A DNA stretch of 64,000 nt from Georgenia sp. TF02-10 (GCF_022759505.1 NZ_CP094290.1:29977-93976); one strand, 5' to 3'; positions 1-9,653 are shown, numbered from the stretch's first letter. Notes: generated by a model from the sequence alone, not told the origin. Program-made: numbers and translations.

Positions 1-798
1 GGCGCCGTGCGGGTGGCCCAGCAGCACGTCGCCGAGCTCGCGCAGCCGGTCGGGCACCCGGTAGAGCGGGGTCGCCGTGATGACGAGGACGCCGAAGAAC
101 GCGAGCATCGCGAGCAGCGGGACGACGACGTACGACGACCGCAGCAGGTCGAGCAGCAGCGCCGAGACGACGTACCCGACCGCTCCCCCGCCCTCGCGCA
201 GCGGCGAGGTGTCGCCGCTGACCGGCTCGGGGCTGCCGTTGGCGATGTGGACGATGCCGAGCAGGCCGAACGCGAACGTGGTCCAGCCGATCACCTGCCG
301 GCCGACCGGGCCGTTGCGCACCGGGTCGCGCATCACCCGCCAGCCGGCGAGGAGGACCAGCAGCGGGACGAACCAGCCGACCTTGCCGACGCTGCCGGCG
401 ACGACCGTGCGCACCAGCTCCATCGCGCCGCCCGGCACCTCGAACCACACGCCCGCGGCGACGACCAGCGCCAGGCCGCACAGCAGCAGCCCGACACCGT
501 CGCGGCGCTGCTCCGGCTCGATCTCCTTGGCGCCGCCGACGATGCCCCGCACCACGGCTCCGACGCCGTGCGCGATCCCGAGCCACACCGCGGCCAGGGC
601 GCGGGCGAGCGCGGTGAAGAACCGCGCCACCGGGCCGGGGCCGCTGCGGACGGCACGCGGTGCCGGTCGCCGGGACTTCGTGGCCCGGGACTTGGACGTA
701 CTCCGTGGTCGCGAGCTGGTGCCTGCCTTGCCGCTGCTGCGGCTGGTGGACGTGCTCCGGCTGCGCGACCGCGGCGGGGAAGACGTACGGGTCGCCAT
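1..798 (-). CDS. ftsK: DNA translocase FtsK, N-terminal membrane part (partial, runs off the window)
   Basis: This is the first 266 codons of FtsK, the divisome-anchored motor that pumps chromosome ends through the septum; the motor and gamma domains lie outside the window. The start has a Ser/Arg/Lys-rich cytoplasmic tail of about 60 residues. It is followed by an actinobacterial FtsK stretch (EQRRDGVGLLL, about residue 90) and several hydrophobic segments separated by short loops, as in the four-helix FtsK_4TM domain. The ATG at 798 has no Shine-Dalgarno but a TAGGGT box six bases upstream. Presence next to rnj and dapA is normal actinobacterial synteny. Identity rests on the N-terminus only. 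Confidence 0.85.
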   Translation of the reverse strand, partial: MATRTSSPPRSRSRSTSTSRSSGKAGTSSRPRSTSKSRATKSRRPAPRAVRSGPGPVARFFTALARALAAVWLGIAHGVGAVVRGIVGGAKEIEPEQRRDGVGLLLCGLALVVAAGVWFEVPGGAMELVRTVVAGSVGKVGWFVPLLVLLAGWRVMRDPVRNGPVGRQVIGWTTFAFGLLGIVHIANGSPEPVSGDTSPLREGGGAVGYVVSALLLDLLRSSYVVVPLLAMLAFFGVLVITATPLYRVPDRLRELGDVLLGHPHGA

Positions 799-804
799 GC
801 TGCG

Positions 805-810
805 ACCCTA
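805..810 (-). promoter_or_regulatory. -10 box of a probable leaderless ftsK transcript
   Basis: TAGGGT on the minus strand ends six bases before the ATG at 798, so transcription would begin at or next to the start codon. No ribosome binding site is seen. The same spacing recurs at many genes in this window. Confidence 0.5.
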
Positions 811-1010
811 CTCATTCGTCACTCCAGCCACAGGGATCACGGATGCGTGTCGTCACGCCGGATCCGGCGAAGTGAGCAACCGGTAACAAGAACCCGACAC
901 GCCGAGAAAATCAAGGTCTAGATCCGCACCGAGCCGACTCCTAGGGTGCCGGATGGTGCCCCCTCTCGGGCCGCACCTCCCGCAATTCATGCATGGGAAG
1001 GGACCACTCG

Positions 1011-4000
1011 GTGAAAATTCTGTCTCGGGGCCACAGCTTGACGCTCGGCCTCGCCCTCATCGCCGCCGGCCTGGCGGCACCCCCGATGATGAACACCGCG
1101 ACGGCGGCGCCCAAGCCGGACCCCACCGCGGTCGAGAAGATCCGGCAGGCCGCCGACGGCGCCGTGGCACTCCGCACCAACCCCGCGACCGGCAAGGCAG
1201 GCATCGTCCGCGCCAAGGCGCGCGGCGGCGACCTGCTGCCGTCCGTGGCCGCCGACACCGTCGCGGAGGCCAAGGCCAAGGCCGACCGGTACGTCGACCG
1301 CTACGCCGCCGACGTGTTCGGCGTGGAGGCCAGCCAGCTCGAGCCGACCGAGGTCTTCACGGACCGCTACGGCTCCTCGATCACCTTCACCCAGTCCTAC
1401 GACGGCATCCCCGTCTTCGGCGCCGAGCTGAAGGCGCACGTCGACAAGAGCGGCCGGCTCACGTCGGTCAACGGCTTCGTCGCGCCCGACGCCGAGGTCG
1501 ACACCACCGCGACGGTCTCCGAGGAGCAGGCGACGGCCCGGGCCCTCGGCGCGGTCAAGAGCCGCCCGTCGGGCTACGAGGACGCCCTCCCGGACGCCGT
1601 CGCCGACACCCTCGAGGTGCGCTCGGCCGACCAGGCGATCTACCGGATGGGCTCCACCCGCGGCATCCCGGGCAAGTCCCGGCTCGCGTGGGTGGTCGAG
1701 GTCTGGAACCAGGACACGGTCCGCGAGACCGTCATCCTGGACGCCGCCACCGGCAAGGTCCTCAACCGCTGGTCGATGATGGCGCACGCCCTCGACCGCG
1801 AGCTCTACGAGGGGGCCTACGACCCGGAGAACCTGGTCTGGGAGGAGGGCGACCCGTTCCCGGGCGAGCTCGACGAGGACCAGCAGAACGAGGTCCTCGG
1901 CACGGCCGAGGCCTACTGGATGTTCATGAACACCTTCGGCTACGACGCCTGGGACGGCGAGGGCGGCCAGATGATCACGGTCAACAACGACCCGACCATC
2001 AACTGCCCCAACGCCAACTGGAACGGCGTCACGACCAACTACTGCACCGGCGTCACCGGTGACGACACGGTCGCGCACGAGTGGGGCCACGCCTACACCG
2101 AGTCGACCTCGGGCCTCATCTACCAGTGGCAGTCGGGCGCGATGAACGAGGCGTACTCCGACATCTGGGGCGAGACGGTCGACATGCTCAACGACCGCCA
2201 CAACGAGGGCGGCGAGACGCAGGACGACCCGGTGCTGCGCACGCCCGGCCAGTGCTCGGACTACACCCGCTCCGCGGTCGACATGGAGATCACCGCCCCG
2301 GAGGAGGTCGCCGGTCCCTGTGAGGCGATCCCGGCGTCCTTCGGCCCGGTGTTCGGCCAGGAGCCCGTGACGGGCACCGCCGTGGTGGCGACCGACGAGG
2401 CCAACGAGGAGGGCCCGACGACCACCGACGGCTGCACGGCGTACGACAACGCCGACGAGGTCGAGGGCCAGTGGGCCTACGTCGACCGCGGCACCTGCAC
2501 CTTCCAGGTCAAGGCGGACAACGCCGTGGCCGCGGGTGCGGTCGGCATCGTGGTCGGCAACACCGAGTCCGGTGCGATGACGTCGATGTCGGGCGTCGCC
2601 GACCTCTACGGCGTGATGGTGTCGTACACGGACGGCGCGAAGTTCAAGGAGGCCGGCGAGCCCGTGTCCTTCGAGATCTCCGCGGTGCCGGCTGACACGG
2701 ACGAGACGTACCGCTGGCTCTCCGGCGAGTCCGACCCGGCGTTCGGCGGCGCGATCCGCGACATGTGGAACCCGAACTGCTACGGCGACCCGGGCCGCGT
2801 CTCCGACGCCGAGTACACCTGCGACGAGGAGTACGACGACGCGGGGGGCGTGCACACCAACTCCGGTGTGGTCAACCGCACCTTCGCGATCCTCGTCGAC
2901 GGCCTCCCCGGTGTCGTCCAGCCGATCGGGCTGGACAAGGCGGCCAACATCTTCTGGCACACGCAGACCAACCACCTGACGCCGACCTCGGGCTTCGCCG
3001 AGCTGGCCGACGGCCTGGAGGCCTCGTGCGCCACGCTGACCGGCCAGGACATCAACGCGGTGACGCTCGGCGAGCCGACGGAGCCCGACGGCTCCGACGG
3101 TGCGGCCACGCCCGAGCTGGCCGACCCGATCACCGGCGCCGACTGCGCAGCGGTGACCGACGCCATCGCCGAGACCCAGCTGCGGAGGGAGCCCGTGAAG
3201 TGCAACTTCCAGCCGCTGCTCGAGAAGGGTGAGGTCTCCTGCGGCAAGGGCCTCGAGTCGACCACGACCTGGTCGGAGGACTTCGAGGACGGCCTCGAGG
3301 GCTGGACCCAGGACCACGAGTTCGGCAACTACGGCGGGATCGGCTTCCCGCAGCTCGGCGGCGCCGTCCACCACCCGTGGGTGACGACCGACGACATGCC
3401 GACGGTCACCGACTACCCCGGTGGCAGCGGGAGCCGGGCGCCGTCCACGGTCGCCTACGGTGCCGACCCGACGACCGGCAGCTGCGCGGGCGACGAGGAC
3501 GACGAGTCGTCCCGCAACGGGCTGATCTCGCCGGTCATCGAGGTCCCGGAGGGCTTCCAGCCGCGGCTCTCGTTCGACCACCTCGTGGCGACCGAGGCGC
3601 TGTACGACGGCGGCAACGTCAAGTACAGCACCGACGGCGGGGAGACCTTCGAGGTCGTTCCTGACGACGCGTGGGTGTTCAACGAGCCGCGCGGGGAGCT
3701 CGAGACGGCCGCGGCCGGCAACAGCAACCCGCTGGCCGGCGAGCCCGGCTTCACCGGCACCGACGGCGGCGAGAGCACCGGGTCGTGGGGCACCTCGGTC
3801 ATCAGCCTGCCGCGGCTCGGCCTGATCCCGGGCGACACCGTGCAGTTCCGGTTCGACATGGGTCGCGACGGCTGCAACGGTGTCGACGGCTGGTACGTCG
3901 ACGACGTCCGGGTGACCATCTGCGAGGAGGCCGACGAGGCTCCCGCGAAGGCCAACACCAACACCAAGGTGGTCTCGGTCAAGCCCAAGAAGATCAAGCG

Positions 4001-4244
4001 CAACAAGCCCTTCACCGTCAAGGTGAAGGTCAACAGCGCCGACACCCCGAAGGGCAAGGTGCAGATCCGCAAGGGCAAGCGGGTCCTGGCCCGGGGCACG
4101 CTCAACAAGAACGGCGTGGTCACCATCAAGGTGGGCAAGCGCAAGCTCGCGGTCGGGCGGCACCAGCTGGTCGCCGTCTACCTCGGCAACGCGTCGTTCA
4201 AGGCGAGCAGGGACACCTTCCGGGTGCGGGTGGTCCGCAGGTGA
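1011..4244 (+). CDS. Secreted M4 (thermolysin-family) metallopeptidase with PA and Ig-like domains
   Basis: This is a large exported zinc peptidase. GTG at 1011 is preferred over ATG at 993 because AAGGGA sits seven bases upstream. A signal peptide (hydrophobic LTLGLALIAAGLAA, cleavage near TATAA) leads into a fungalysin/thermolysin-type propeptide. The M4 catalytic core has HEWGH at residues 356–360, the third zinc ligand in NEAYSD about 20 residues later, and the catalytic-histidine motif GGVHTNSGVVN near 610. A protease-associated (PA) domain (YVDRGTCTF) is inserted near 445–555. After the core come an immune-inhibitor-A/MAM-like beta region and a Lys-rich Ig-like repeat (about 985–1077). 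At about 1,077 residues it is much longer than plain thermolysins. It lies alone between ftsK and rnj, and its substrate is unknown. Confidence 0.9.
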   Translation: MKILSRGHSLTLGLALIAAGLAAPPMMNTATAAPKPDPTAVEKIRQAADGAVALRTNPATGKAGIVRAKARGGDLLPSVAADTVAEAKAKADRYVDRYAADVFGVEASQLEPTEVFTDRYGSSITFTQSYDGIPVFGAELKAHVDKSGRLTSVNGFVAPDAEVDTTATVSEEQATARALGAVKSRPSGYEDALPDAVADTLEVRSADQAIYRMGSTRGIPGKSRLAWVVEVWNQDTVRETVILDAATGKVLNRWSMMAHALDRELYEGAYDPENLVWEEGDPFPGELDEDQQNEVLGTAEAYWMFMNTFGYDAWDGEGGQMITVNNDPTINCPNANWNGVTTNYCTGVTGDDTVAHEWGHAYTESTSGLIYQWQSGAMNEAYSDIWGETVDMLNDRHNEGGETQDDPVLRTPGQCSDYTRSAVDMEITAPEEVAGPCEAIPASFGPVFGQEPVTGTAVVATDEANEEGPTTTDGCTAYDNADEVEGQWAYVDRGTCTFQVKADNAVAAGAVGIVVGNTESGAMTSMSGVADLYGVMVSYTDGAKFKEAGEPVSFEISAVPADTDETYRWLSGESDPAFGGAIRDMWNPNCYGDPGRVSDAEYTCDEEYDDAGGVHTNSGVVNRTFAILVDGLPGVVQPIGLDKAANIFWHTQTNHLTPTSGFAELADGLEASCATLTGQDINAVTLGEPTEPDGSDGAATPELADPITGADCAAVTDAIAETQLRREPVKCNFQPLLEKGEVSCGKGLESTTTWSEDFEDGLEGWTQDHEFGNYGGIGFPQLGGAVHHPWVTTDDMPTVTDYPGGSGSRAPSTVAYGADPTTGSCAGDEDDESSRNGLISPVIEVPEGFQPRLSFDHLVATEALYDGGNVKYSTDGGETFEVVPDDAWVFNEPRGELETAAAGNSNPLAGEPGFTGTDGGESTGSWGTSVISLPRLGLIPGDTVQFRFDMGRDGCNGVDGWYVDDVRVTICEEADEAPAKANTNTKVVSVKPKKIKRNKPFTVKVKVNSADTPKGKVQIRKGKRVLARGTLNKNGVVTIKVGKRKLAVGRHQLVAVYLGNASFKASRDTFRVRVVRR

Positions 4245-4275
4245 CCACCGCCTGACCCTGGCGCAGCACGAAGAC

Positions 4276-4309
4276 GGGCCCCGCTCCTCCTCCGGGAGGG
4301 GCGGGGCCC
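4276..4309. terminator. GC-rich hairpin, bidirectional terminator
   Basis: GGGCCCCGC (4276–4284) and GCGGGGCCC (4301–4309) form a perfect nine-base stem followed by a short T-rich stretch. It lies between the convergent peptidase and rnj genes, so it can serve both. Confidence 0.7.
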
Positions 4310-4313
4310 TTCG

Positions 4314-4367
4314 TCTGCGCAGTCTGCGCGGTCTGCGCGGCCTGGGCGGCTTGCGCGGTCTGGGCGG
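4314..4367. repeat. Six tandem copies of a 9-base repeat
   Basis: Six contiguous, slightly diverged 9-mers (consensus TCTGCGCGG, with CCTGGGCGG and CTTGCGCGG variants) fill the space between the terminator hairpin and the end of rnj. Copies two and three are identical. This looks like a small non-coding minisatellite. Confidence 0.75.
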
Positions 4368-4387
4368 CGGAGTCCGGCGACCGGCTG

Positions 4388-6073
4388 CTACGCCTCGACG
4401 ACGACCGGGATGATCATCGGCCGGCGACGGTGGGTGTTGCTCACCCAGCGCCCGATCGTGCGGCGCACCGTCTGCTGCAGCTGGTAGGTGTCGGTGTTGC
4501 CTTCCTCGATCGAGCGGTTGACCGCGTCGACGATCGGCTGCTTGATGCCCTCGAAGTCGGAGTGGGCCCAGGCGTGACCGCGGGCGTGGATCTCGGGCCC
4601 GGCGGAGACCTTCCCGGCGACCGAGTCGACGACCACGATCACCGAGATGAAGCCCTCCTCACCGAGGATCCGGCGGTCCTTCAGCTCGGCCTCGGTCACG
4701 TCGCCGATCGACTGGCCGTCGACGAACACGTAGCCCACGTCGACCTTGCCGACCACCTTCGCGACGCCGTCGACCAGGTCGACCACGACGCCGTCCTCGG
4801 CGTAGACGACGTTGTCGACGCCGGTCTCCTTGGCCAGCGCGCCGTTGGCCAGCATGTGCCGGATCTCGCCGTGGACCGGCAGCACGTTGCGGGGCCGCAC
4901 GATGTTGTAGCAGTAGAGCAGCTCGCCGGCGCTGGCGTGGCCGCTGACGTGCACGAGTGCGTTGCCCTTGTGCACGACGTGGGCGCCCCACCGGGCGAGG
5001 CCGTTGATGACGCGGTAGACCGCGTTCTCGTTGCCGGGGATCAGGCTGGACGCCAGCACCACGGTGTCGCCCGCCTCCAGGTGGACGAAGTTGTGGGTGC
5101 GGTTGGCGATCCGCGCGAGAGCGCTCATCGGCTCCCCCTGCGACCCGGTCGAGATCAGCACCTGCCGCTCCGGCGGCAGCTCGGCGAGCTCCTTGGCCTC
5201 GACCATCACGCCGGGCGGGATCGTGAGGTAGCCGAGGTCGCGGGCGATGCCCATGTTGCGCACCATCGACCGGCCGACGAACGCGACCTTGCGGCCGTGG
5301 GCGACGGCGGTGTCGAGGATCTGCTGCACGCGGTGCACGTGGGAGGCGAAGCAGGCGACGATGATCCGCTGGTCGGCGTCGCGGAAGACCTGGTCGAGGA
5401 CCGGGGTGATCTTCTTCTCCTGGGTGGTGAAGCCCGGCACCTCGGCGTTGGTGGAGTCGGTCAGGAAGAGGTCGACCCCCTCCTCCCCCAGCCGGGCGAA
5501 CGCCCGCAGGTCGGTGATCCGGCCGTCGAGCGGCAGCTGGTCCATCTTGAAGTCGCCGGTGTGCAGCACCATCCCGGCGCCGGTGCGGATCGCCACGGCG
5601 AGCGCGTCGGGGATCGAGTGGTTGACGGCGACGAACTCGAGGTCGAACGGGCCGAAGCTGACCCGGTCGCCCTCCTTGACCGTCTGGAACGCGGTCTGCT
5701 TGAGCCGGTGCTCGCGGATCTTGCTGTTGACCAGGGCGAGGGTCAGCTCGGAGCCGACGAGGGGGATGTCCTCCCGCTCGCGGAGCAGGTACGGCGTCGC
5801 GCCGATGTGGTCCTCGTGACCGTGGGTCAGCACCAGCGCCTCGACGGCGTCGAGCCGGTCGCGGATGGGGGCGAAGTCGGGGAGGATCAGGTCGACGCCG
5901 GGGTGGTGCTCGTCGGGGAAGAGGACGCCGCAGTCGACGATCAGGAGCCGGCCGTCGTACTCGAAGACGGTCATGTTGCGGCCGACCTCGCCGAGGCCGC
6001 CGAGGGGGATGACCCGCAGGCCGCCCTTCGGCAGCTCCGCCGGGGGGCCGAGCTCGGGGTGCGGGTGGCTCAT
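4388..6073 (-). CDS. rnj: Ribonuclease J
   Basis: RNase J is a beta-CASP metallo-beta-lactamase nuclease with 5'-3' exo- and endoribonuclease activity in mRNA decay and rRNA maturation. The zinc-binding HGHEDH motif is at residues 84–89, further metallo-beta-lactamase motifs (LHTGDFKMD, LTDSTNAE) follow, and the beta-CASP region is seen around CFASHVHR. The length of 561 residues is typical. Its ATG overlaps the dapA stop by four bases, so the two are probably co-translated. Confidence 0.95.
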   Translation of the reverse strand: MSHPHPELGPPAELPKGGLRVIPLGGLGEVGRNMTVFEYDGRLLIVDCGVLFPDEHHPGVDLILPDFAPIRDRLDAVEALVLTHGHEDHIGATPYLLREREDIPLVGSELTLALVNSKIREHRLKQTAFQTVKEGDRVSFGPFDLEFVAVNHSIPDALAVAIRTGAGMVLHTGDFKMDQLPLDGRITDLRAFARLGEEGVDLFLTDSTNAEVPGFTTQEKKITPVLDQVFRDADQRIIVACFASHVHRVQQILDTAVAHGRKVAFVGRSMVRNMGIARDLGYLTIPPGVMVEAKELAELPPERQVLISTGSQGEPMSALARIANRTHNFVHLEAGDTVVLASSLIPGNENAVYRVINGLARWGAHVVHKGNALVHVSGHASAGELLYCYNIVRPRNVLPVHGEIRHMLANGALAKETGVDNVVYAEDGVVVDLVDGVAKVVGKVDVGYVFVDGQSIGDVTEAELKDRRILGEEGFISVIVVVDSVAGKVSAGPEIHARGHAWAHSDFEGIKQPIVDAVNRSIEEGNTDTYQLQQTVRRTIGRWVSNTHRRRPMIIPVVVEA

Positions 6074-6966
6074 GCAACGACCTCGACGCCAGCGGCCTCC
6101 AGGCCGGCCCGGAGGGCGGCGAGCTCGGTGTCGTCGAGCTCGACGAGGGGCGACCGGACCCGTCGGTTGTCGAGCACGCCGACGAGCTGCAGCGCCGCCT
6201 TCGCCGTGGTGGCGCCGTAGTTGGGGGCACCCATGATCGCCTCGATCGCAGGCAGCATCCCGGAGTAGCTGTCGCGGGCGGCCACCGGGTCTCCGTGGTG
6301 GAACGCCTCGAGCATCTGCCGCAGCCGGTCGCCCAGCACGTGGCCGACGACGGAGACGAAGCCCACGGCGCCGTGGGCGAGCCAGGCCAGGTTGAGCGCG
6401 TCGTCGCCGGAGTAGATCGCGAACCCCAGGTCGACCAGTCGGGTGCCGCGGGCGAGGTCGCCGGTGGCCTCCTTCACGGCGACCACCGTGTCCCAGCCGG
6501 CGACCTCCCGGTAGACCTCGAGGCCGATCGTCGTGCCCGTCCGACCGGGGACGTCGTAGAGCATCACCGGGACGTCGGACGCCGAGGCGACCTGGCGGAA
6601 GTGCTCGAGGAGCCCGCGCTGGCCCGGCTTGCTGTAGTACGGCGTCACCAGCAGCAGGCCGTCGGCGCCGACCTTCTCGGCCTGCCGGGCGAGCTCGAGC
6701 GAGGTGCGGGTGTCGTTGGTGCCGACCCCGGCCACCAGCGTGACGTCGGGCCCGACGGCGTCGCGGACGGCGGCGAGGACCTCGCCATCCTCGGCGACGG
6801 TGGTCGTCGGCGACTCGCCGGTCGTGCCCGAGACCACGATCCCGTCGTGCCCGTGGTCGACGAGGTGGCGTGCAACCTTCTGGGCCCCGTCGAAGTCAAT
6901 TGTCATGTCCTCCCGCAAGGGGGTGACCATCGCGGTCAGCACGGTGCCGAAGGGGGGCGCAGTCAT
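6070..6966 (-). CDS. dapA: 4-hydroxy-tetrahydrodipicolinate synthase
   Basis: DapA condenses pyruvate with aspartate semialdehyde, the first committed step of the diaminopimelate/lysine pathway. The Schiff-base lysine is K165 (VVAVKEATGD) and the catalytic tyrosine lies in LYDVPGRTG (about 137). GTTGES near 48–52 binds pyruvate. The length of 298 residues is normal for this TIM-barrel enzyme. It is the first gene of a dapA–rnj unit with a four-base overlap. The start has TAGCCT six bases upstream and no Shine-Dalgarno. Confidence 0.96.
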   Translation of the reverse strand: MTAPPFGTVLTAMVTPLREDMTIDFDGAQKVARHLVDHGHDGIVVSGTTGESPTTTVAEDGEVLAAVRDAVGPDVTLVAGVGTNDTRTSLELARQAEKVGADGLLLVTPYYSKPGQRGLLEHFRQVASASDVPVMLYDVPGRTGTTIGLEVYREVAGWDTVVAVKEATGDLARGTRLVDLGFAIYSGDDALNLAWLAHGAVGFVSVVGHVLGDRLRQMLEAFHHGDPVAARDSYSGMLPAIEAIMGAPNYGATTAKAALQLVGVLDNRRVRSPLVELDDTELAALRAGLEAAGVEVVA

Positions 6967-6972
6967 GGATCA

Positions 6973-6978
6973 AGGCTA
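6973..6978 (-). promoter_or_regulatory. -10 box of a probable leaderless dapA–rnj transcript
   Basis: TAGCCT on the minus strand ends six bases before the dapA ATG. This fits transcription starting at the A of ATG. Confidence 0.5.
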
Positions 6979-7114
6979 TCCCCTGCGGCGCGTGCCCCCG
7001 GCGACGCGGGGCCGGACCGGCGCCGCGGACGGCACGCGGACGCCGGTAATGGCCCGGCGAGCGCCGCGAGGTGATGTAATCCGGACGCACATTCGATCGG
7101 GGAGGATCCGCGCG

Positions 7115-8677
7115 TTGTCCATCACTGCTGCCTGCCGGTACGTCGGCGTCGCGCTGCTGGCGGTCGCGACCGCGCTGCTCGCCGCCGTGGCGGGGCCGAC
7201 CGACGCCCGTGGCGGCGCGCCGACGCTGGCGGCCGGGGCCGCCCCGGACCGGCGACCCAACATCGTGCTGATCCTCACCGACGACATGCGCAAGGACGAG
7301 ATGCGCTTCATGCCGCACGTGCGGCGGATGCTGGTCGCCCAGGGCACGTCGTACACCGCTGCGATCTCGCCTAACCCGATCTGCTGCCCCGCCCGGGCGG
7401 AGATCCTCACCGGGCAGTACGGCCACAACAACGGCGTCCAGACCAACCGGGGCCGGTGGGGCGGCTACCAGAGCCTCCGCGACCCCGACGACACGATCGC
7501 CGCGTGGTTGCAGGACGCCGGCTACCTCACCTCGCACCACGGCAAGTACCTGAACTTCTACCAGCTGGAGTGGTCGGCCCGGGAACCCGGCTGGACGGTC
7601 TGGGACACCCAGGTCCGCGGCACCTACACCTACGACAAGCACGCCGCCTTCACCAACGGCGACGTCTACCGCAACCGCTACATCTCCGGCATCGTCGCCG
7701 CACGCAGCAACCGGGCGATCACGCGGTTCTCGAGGGCCGACCAGCCGTTCTTCACCGTCATCAACCACGTCGCGCCGCACAACGCGGCCGAGGCGGAGGA
7801 GGACGACGCGTGGGGAGTGCCCGTGGCCCAGCGCAAGTACCGCCGCCACTACACCCGGCTGCGACCGACGTCCTCCCGCAAGCCGTCGTACCTCGAGAAG
7901 GACGTCTCCGACCTGCCGAGCGACCTCCGTCGGCACTCCACGACGCACCGGCGGATGACCCAGTTCGCGCGAGCCCGCGCCCGGGCGCTGCGCTCCGCCG
8001 ACGACGCGGTCGCTGCGACCATCCGCCGCCTCGCGCGGCTCGGTGAGCTCGACAACACCTACGTCGTCTTCGCCTCCGACAACGGCTTCCTCCTGGGCGA
8101 GCACCGGCTGCGCGGCAAGGACCTGCCGTTCGACGAGGCCCTGGAGATCCCGCTGGTCGTCCGCGGTCCCGGCATCGCCCGCGGCGCCCGGGTGAACGAG
8201 CCGGTGAGCCTCGTGGACCTCACGGCGACCTTCCTCGACTGGGCCGGCGGGGTCGAGCCCGGCCGGACCCTCGACGGGGTGAGCCTGCGCCGGCTGACGC
8301 GCGGCAGCCGCGACACCCTCCCCATCCAGGTCGGCGACACCGTCGCGGACGCGACGCCGGGGTGGAAGTACTGGGGCGTCACCACCCGCCGCTACCTCTA
8401 CGCGATGCACGCCGGGCACCCCAGCACCGGCGTGCTCTTCGACCGGCGGCGCGACCCCCACGCCCTGGTCAACCGGCTCTACGACCCGGCCTACGCCCGC
8501 ATCCGCGCCGAGCTCGAGCGACGGACGCTGCTGCTGGTCAGGTGCAACGGTCAAAAGAGCTGCAACCAGGCGTTCGGACCGATGCCGGGTCCCAAGCCGT
8601 CCGCCGGCGGCCGGCTCGCCGAGCCGCTCCCGGCCGTGCCGCCGCCGGGCATCCGTCCGCCCGGCGACGACCACTGA
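7115..8677 (+). CDS. Secreted sulfatase (arylsulfatase A family)
   Basis: This exported sulfatase hydrolyses a sulfate ester of unknown identity. TTG at 7115 is chosen because GGGGAGGA lies eight bases upstream and the protein then opens with a signal peptide (VGVALLAVATALLAAVAG). The metal-binding strand NIVLILTDDM follows directly. The formylglycine motif C-x-P-x-R appears as CCPAR at residues 90–94, and a second metal site is in FASDNGFLLGEH. A formylglycine-generating enzyme would be needed for activity; none is in the window. The gene faces the oxidoreductase downstream and has no evident operon partner. Confidence 0.88.
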   Translation: MSITAACRYVGVALLAVATALLAAVAGPTDARGGAPTLAAGAAPDRRPNIVLILTDDMRKDEMRFMPHVRRMLVAQGTSYTAAISPNPICCPARAEILTGQYGHNNGVQTNRGRWGGYQSLRDPDDTIAAWLQDAGYLTSHHGKYLNFYQLEWSAREPGWTVWDTQVRGTYTYDKHAAFTNGDVYRNRYISGIVAARSNRAITRFSRADQPFFTVINHVAPHNAAEAEEDDAWGVPVAQRKYRRHYTRLRPTSSRKPSYLEKDVSDLPSDLRRHSTTHRRMTQFARARARALRSADDAVAATIRRLARLGELDNTYVVFASDNGFLLGEHRLRGKDLPFDEALEIPLVVRGPGIARGARVNEPVSLVDLTATFLDWAGGVEPGRTLDGVSLRRLTRGSRDTLPIQVGDTVADATPGWKYWGVTTRRYLYAMHAGHPSTGVLFDRRRDPHALVNRLYDPAYARIRAELERRTLLLVRCNGQKSCNQAFGPMPGPKPSAGGRLAEPLPAVPPPGIRPPGDDH

Positions 8678-8714
8678 CTGCTCACCCCCCGGCCGTCCGG
8701 GTGGCGCGGACCGG

Positions 8715-9653
8715 TCACACGTGCGGCATGACGTCCTCGGCCACCAGGTGCAGGTGGTCGAGGTCGGCGAGGTCCAGCACCTGCAGGTACACGCGCTCGG
8801 CGCCGGCCTCCGCGTAGGTGCCGATCTTGTCGACGACCTCCTGCGGGGTGCCGGCCAGCCCGTTGGTCCGCAGCTCGTCGACCTCGCGGCCGATCGCCGC
8901 CGCCCGGCGGGCGATCTCCGCCTCGTCCTTGCCGACGCAGAGCACGAGGGCGTTGGACCAGGTCAGCGACCCCGGGTCGCGCCCGATCTCCTCGCAGGCG
9001 GCGCGCACCCGGGCGAACTGCTCCCGGGTCGTCTCCACGTCGACGAACGGGAGGTTGAACTCGTCGGCGTACGCCGCCGTGAGGGCTGGCGTGCGCTTCT
9101 TGCCCAGCCCGCCGACGACGACCGGCGGCCCGCCGCGGCGGCCGCCGTCCTGCACCGGCTTGGGCAGCGCGGGCGAGTCGGCGAGCTGGTAGTGCCGCCC
9201 CGCGAAGTCGTAGGTCTCCCCAACGGGTGTCGCCCACAGCCCGGTGACCAGCTCGAGCTGCTCGGCGAACCGCTCGAAGCGCTCGCGGGTGTCGGGGAAC
9301 GGGATCCCGTAGGCGGTGTGCTCGGCGGCGAACCAGCCGGCTCCGAGCCCGAGCTCGACCCGGCCGCCGCTCATCTGGTCGACCTGGGCGACCTGGATGG
9401 CGAGCACGCCGGGGTGGCGGAAGGTGGCGCTCGTCATCAGGGTGCCGAGCCGGATCGTGGTGGTGTCGCGGGCCAGGCCGGCGAGCGTGGTCCACGCGTC
9501 GGTCGGCCCGGGCAGCCCGTCCCCGCCCATCGTCAGGTAGTGGTCGGACCGGAAGAAGGCGCCGAAGCCGAGCTGCTCGGCGGTGCGGGCGACGGCGAGG
9601 AGGTCGTCGTACGTCGCGCCTTGCTGGGGTTCGGTGAAGACTCTGAGCTCCAT
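8715..9653 (-). CDS. LLM-class F420-dependent oxidoreductase
   Basis: A 312-residue luciferase-like monooxygenase-family protein, a TIM barrel that in actinobacteria usually uses coenzyme F420. Family marks are the opening MELRVFTEP, FFRSDHY near residue 37, RLGTLMT near 70 and the motif GGRVELGLGAGW. ATG at 9653 is preceded by AGGAG close to the start. It sits head-to-tail with folA (22 bases apart), so the two may share a transcript. The substrate cannot be told from sequence. Confidence 0.85.
   Translation of the reverse strand: MELRVFTEPQQGATYDDLLAVARTAEQLGFGAFFRSDHYLTMGGDGLPGPTDAWTTLAGLARDTTTIRLGTLMTSATFRHPGVLAIQVAQVDQMSGGRVELGLGAGWFAAEHTAYGIPFPDTRERFERFAEQLELVTGLWATPVGETYDFAGRHYQLADSPALPKPVQDGGRRGGPPVVVGGLGKKRTPALTAAYADEFNLPFVDVETTREQFARVRAACEEIGRDPGSLTWSNALVLCVGKDEAEIARRAAAIGREVDELRTNGLAGTPQEVVDKIGTYAEAGAERVYLQVLDLADLDHLHLVAEDVMPHV

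Noticed and set aside
987..4163. Open reading frame of over 1,000 codons antisense to the M4 peptidase
   Set aside because: It has the low-complexity Arg/Val/Leu/Gly/Asp composition of an antisense shadow in high-GC DNA, while the opposite strand encodes clear domains.
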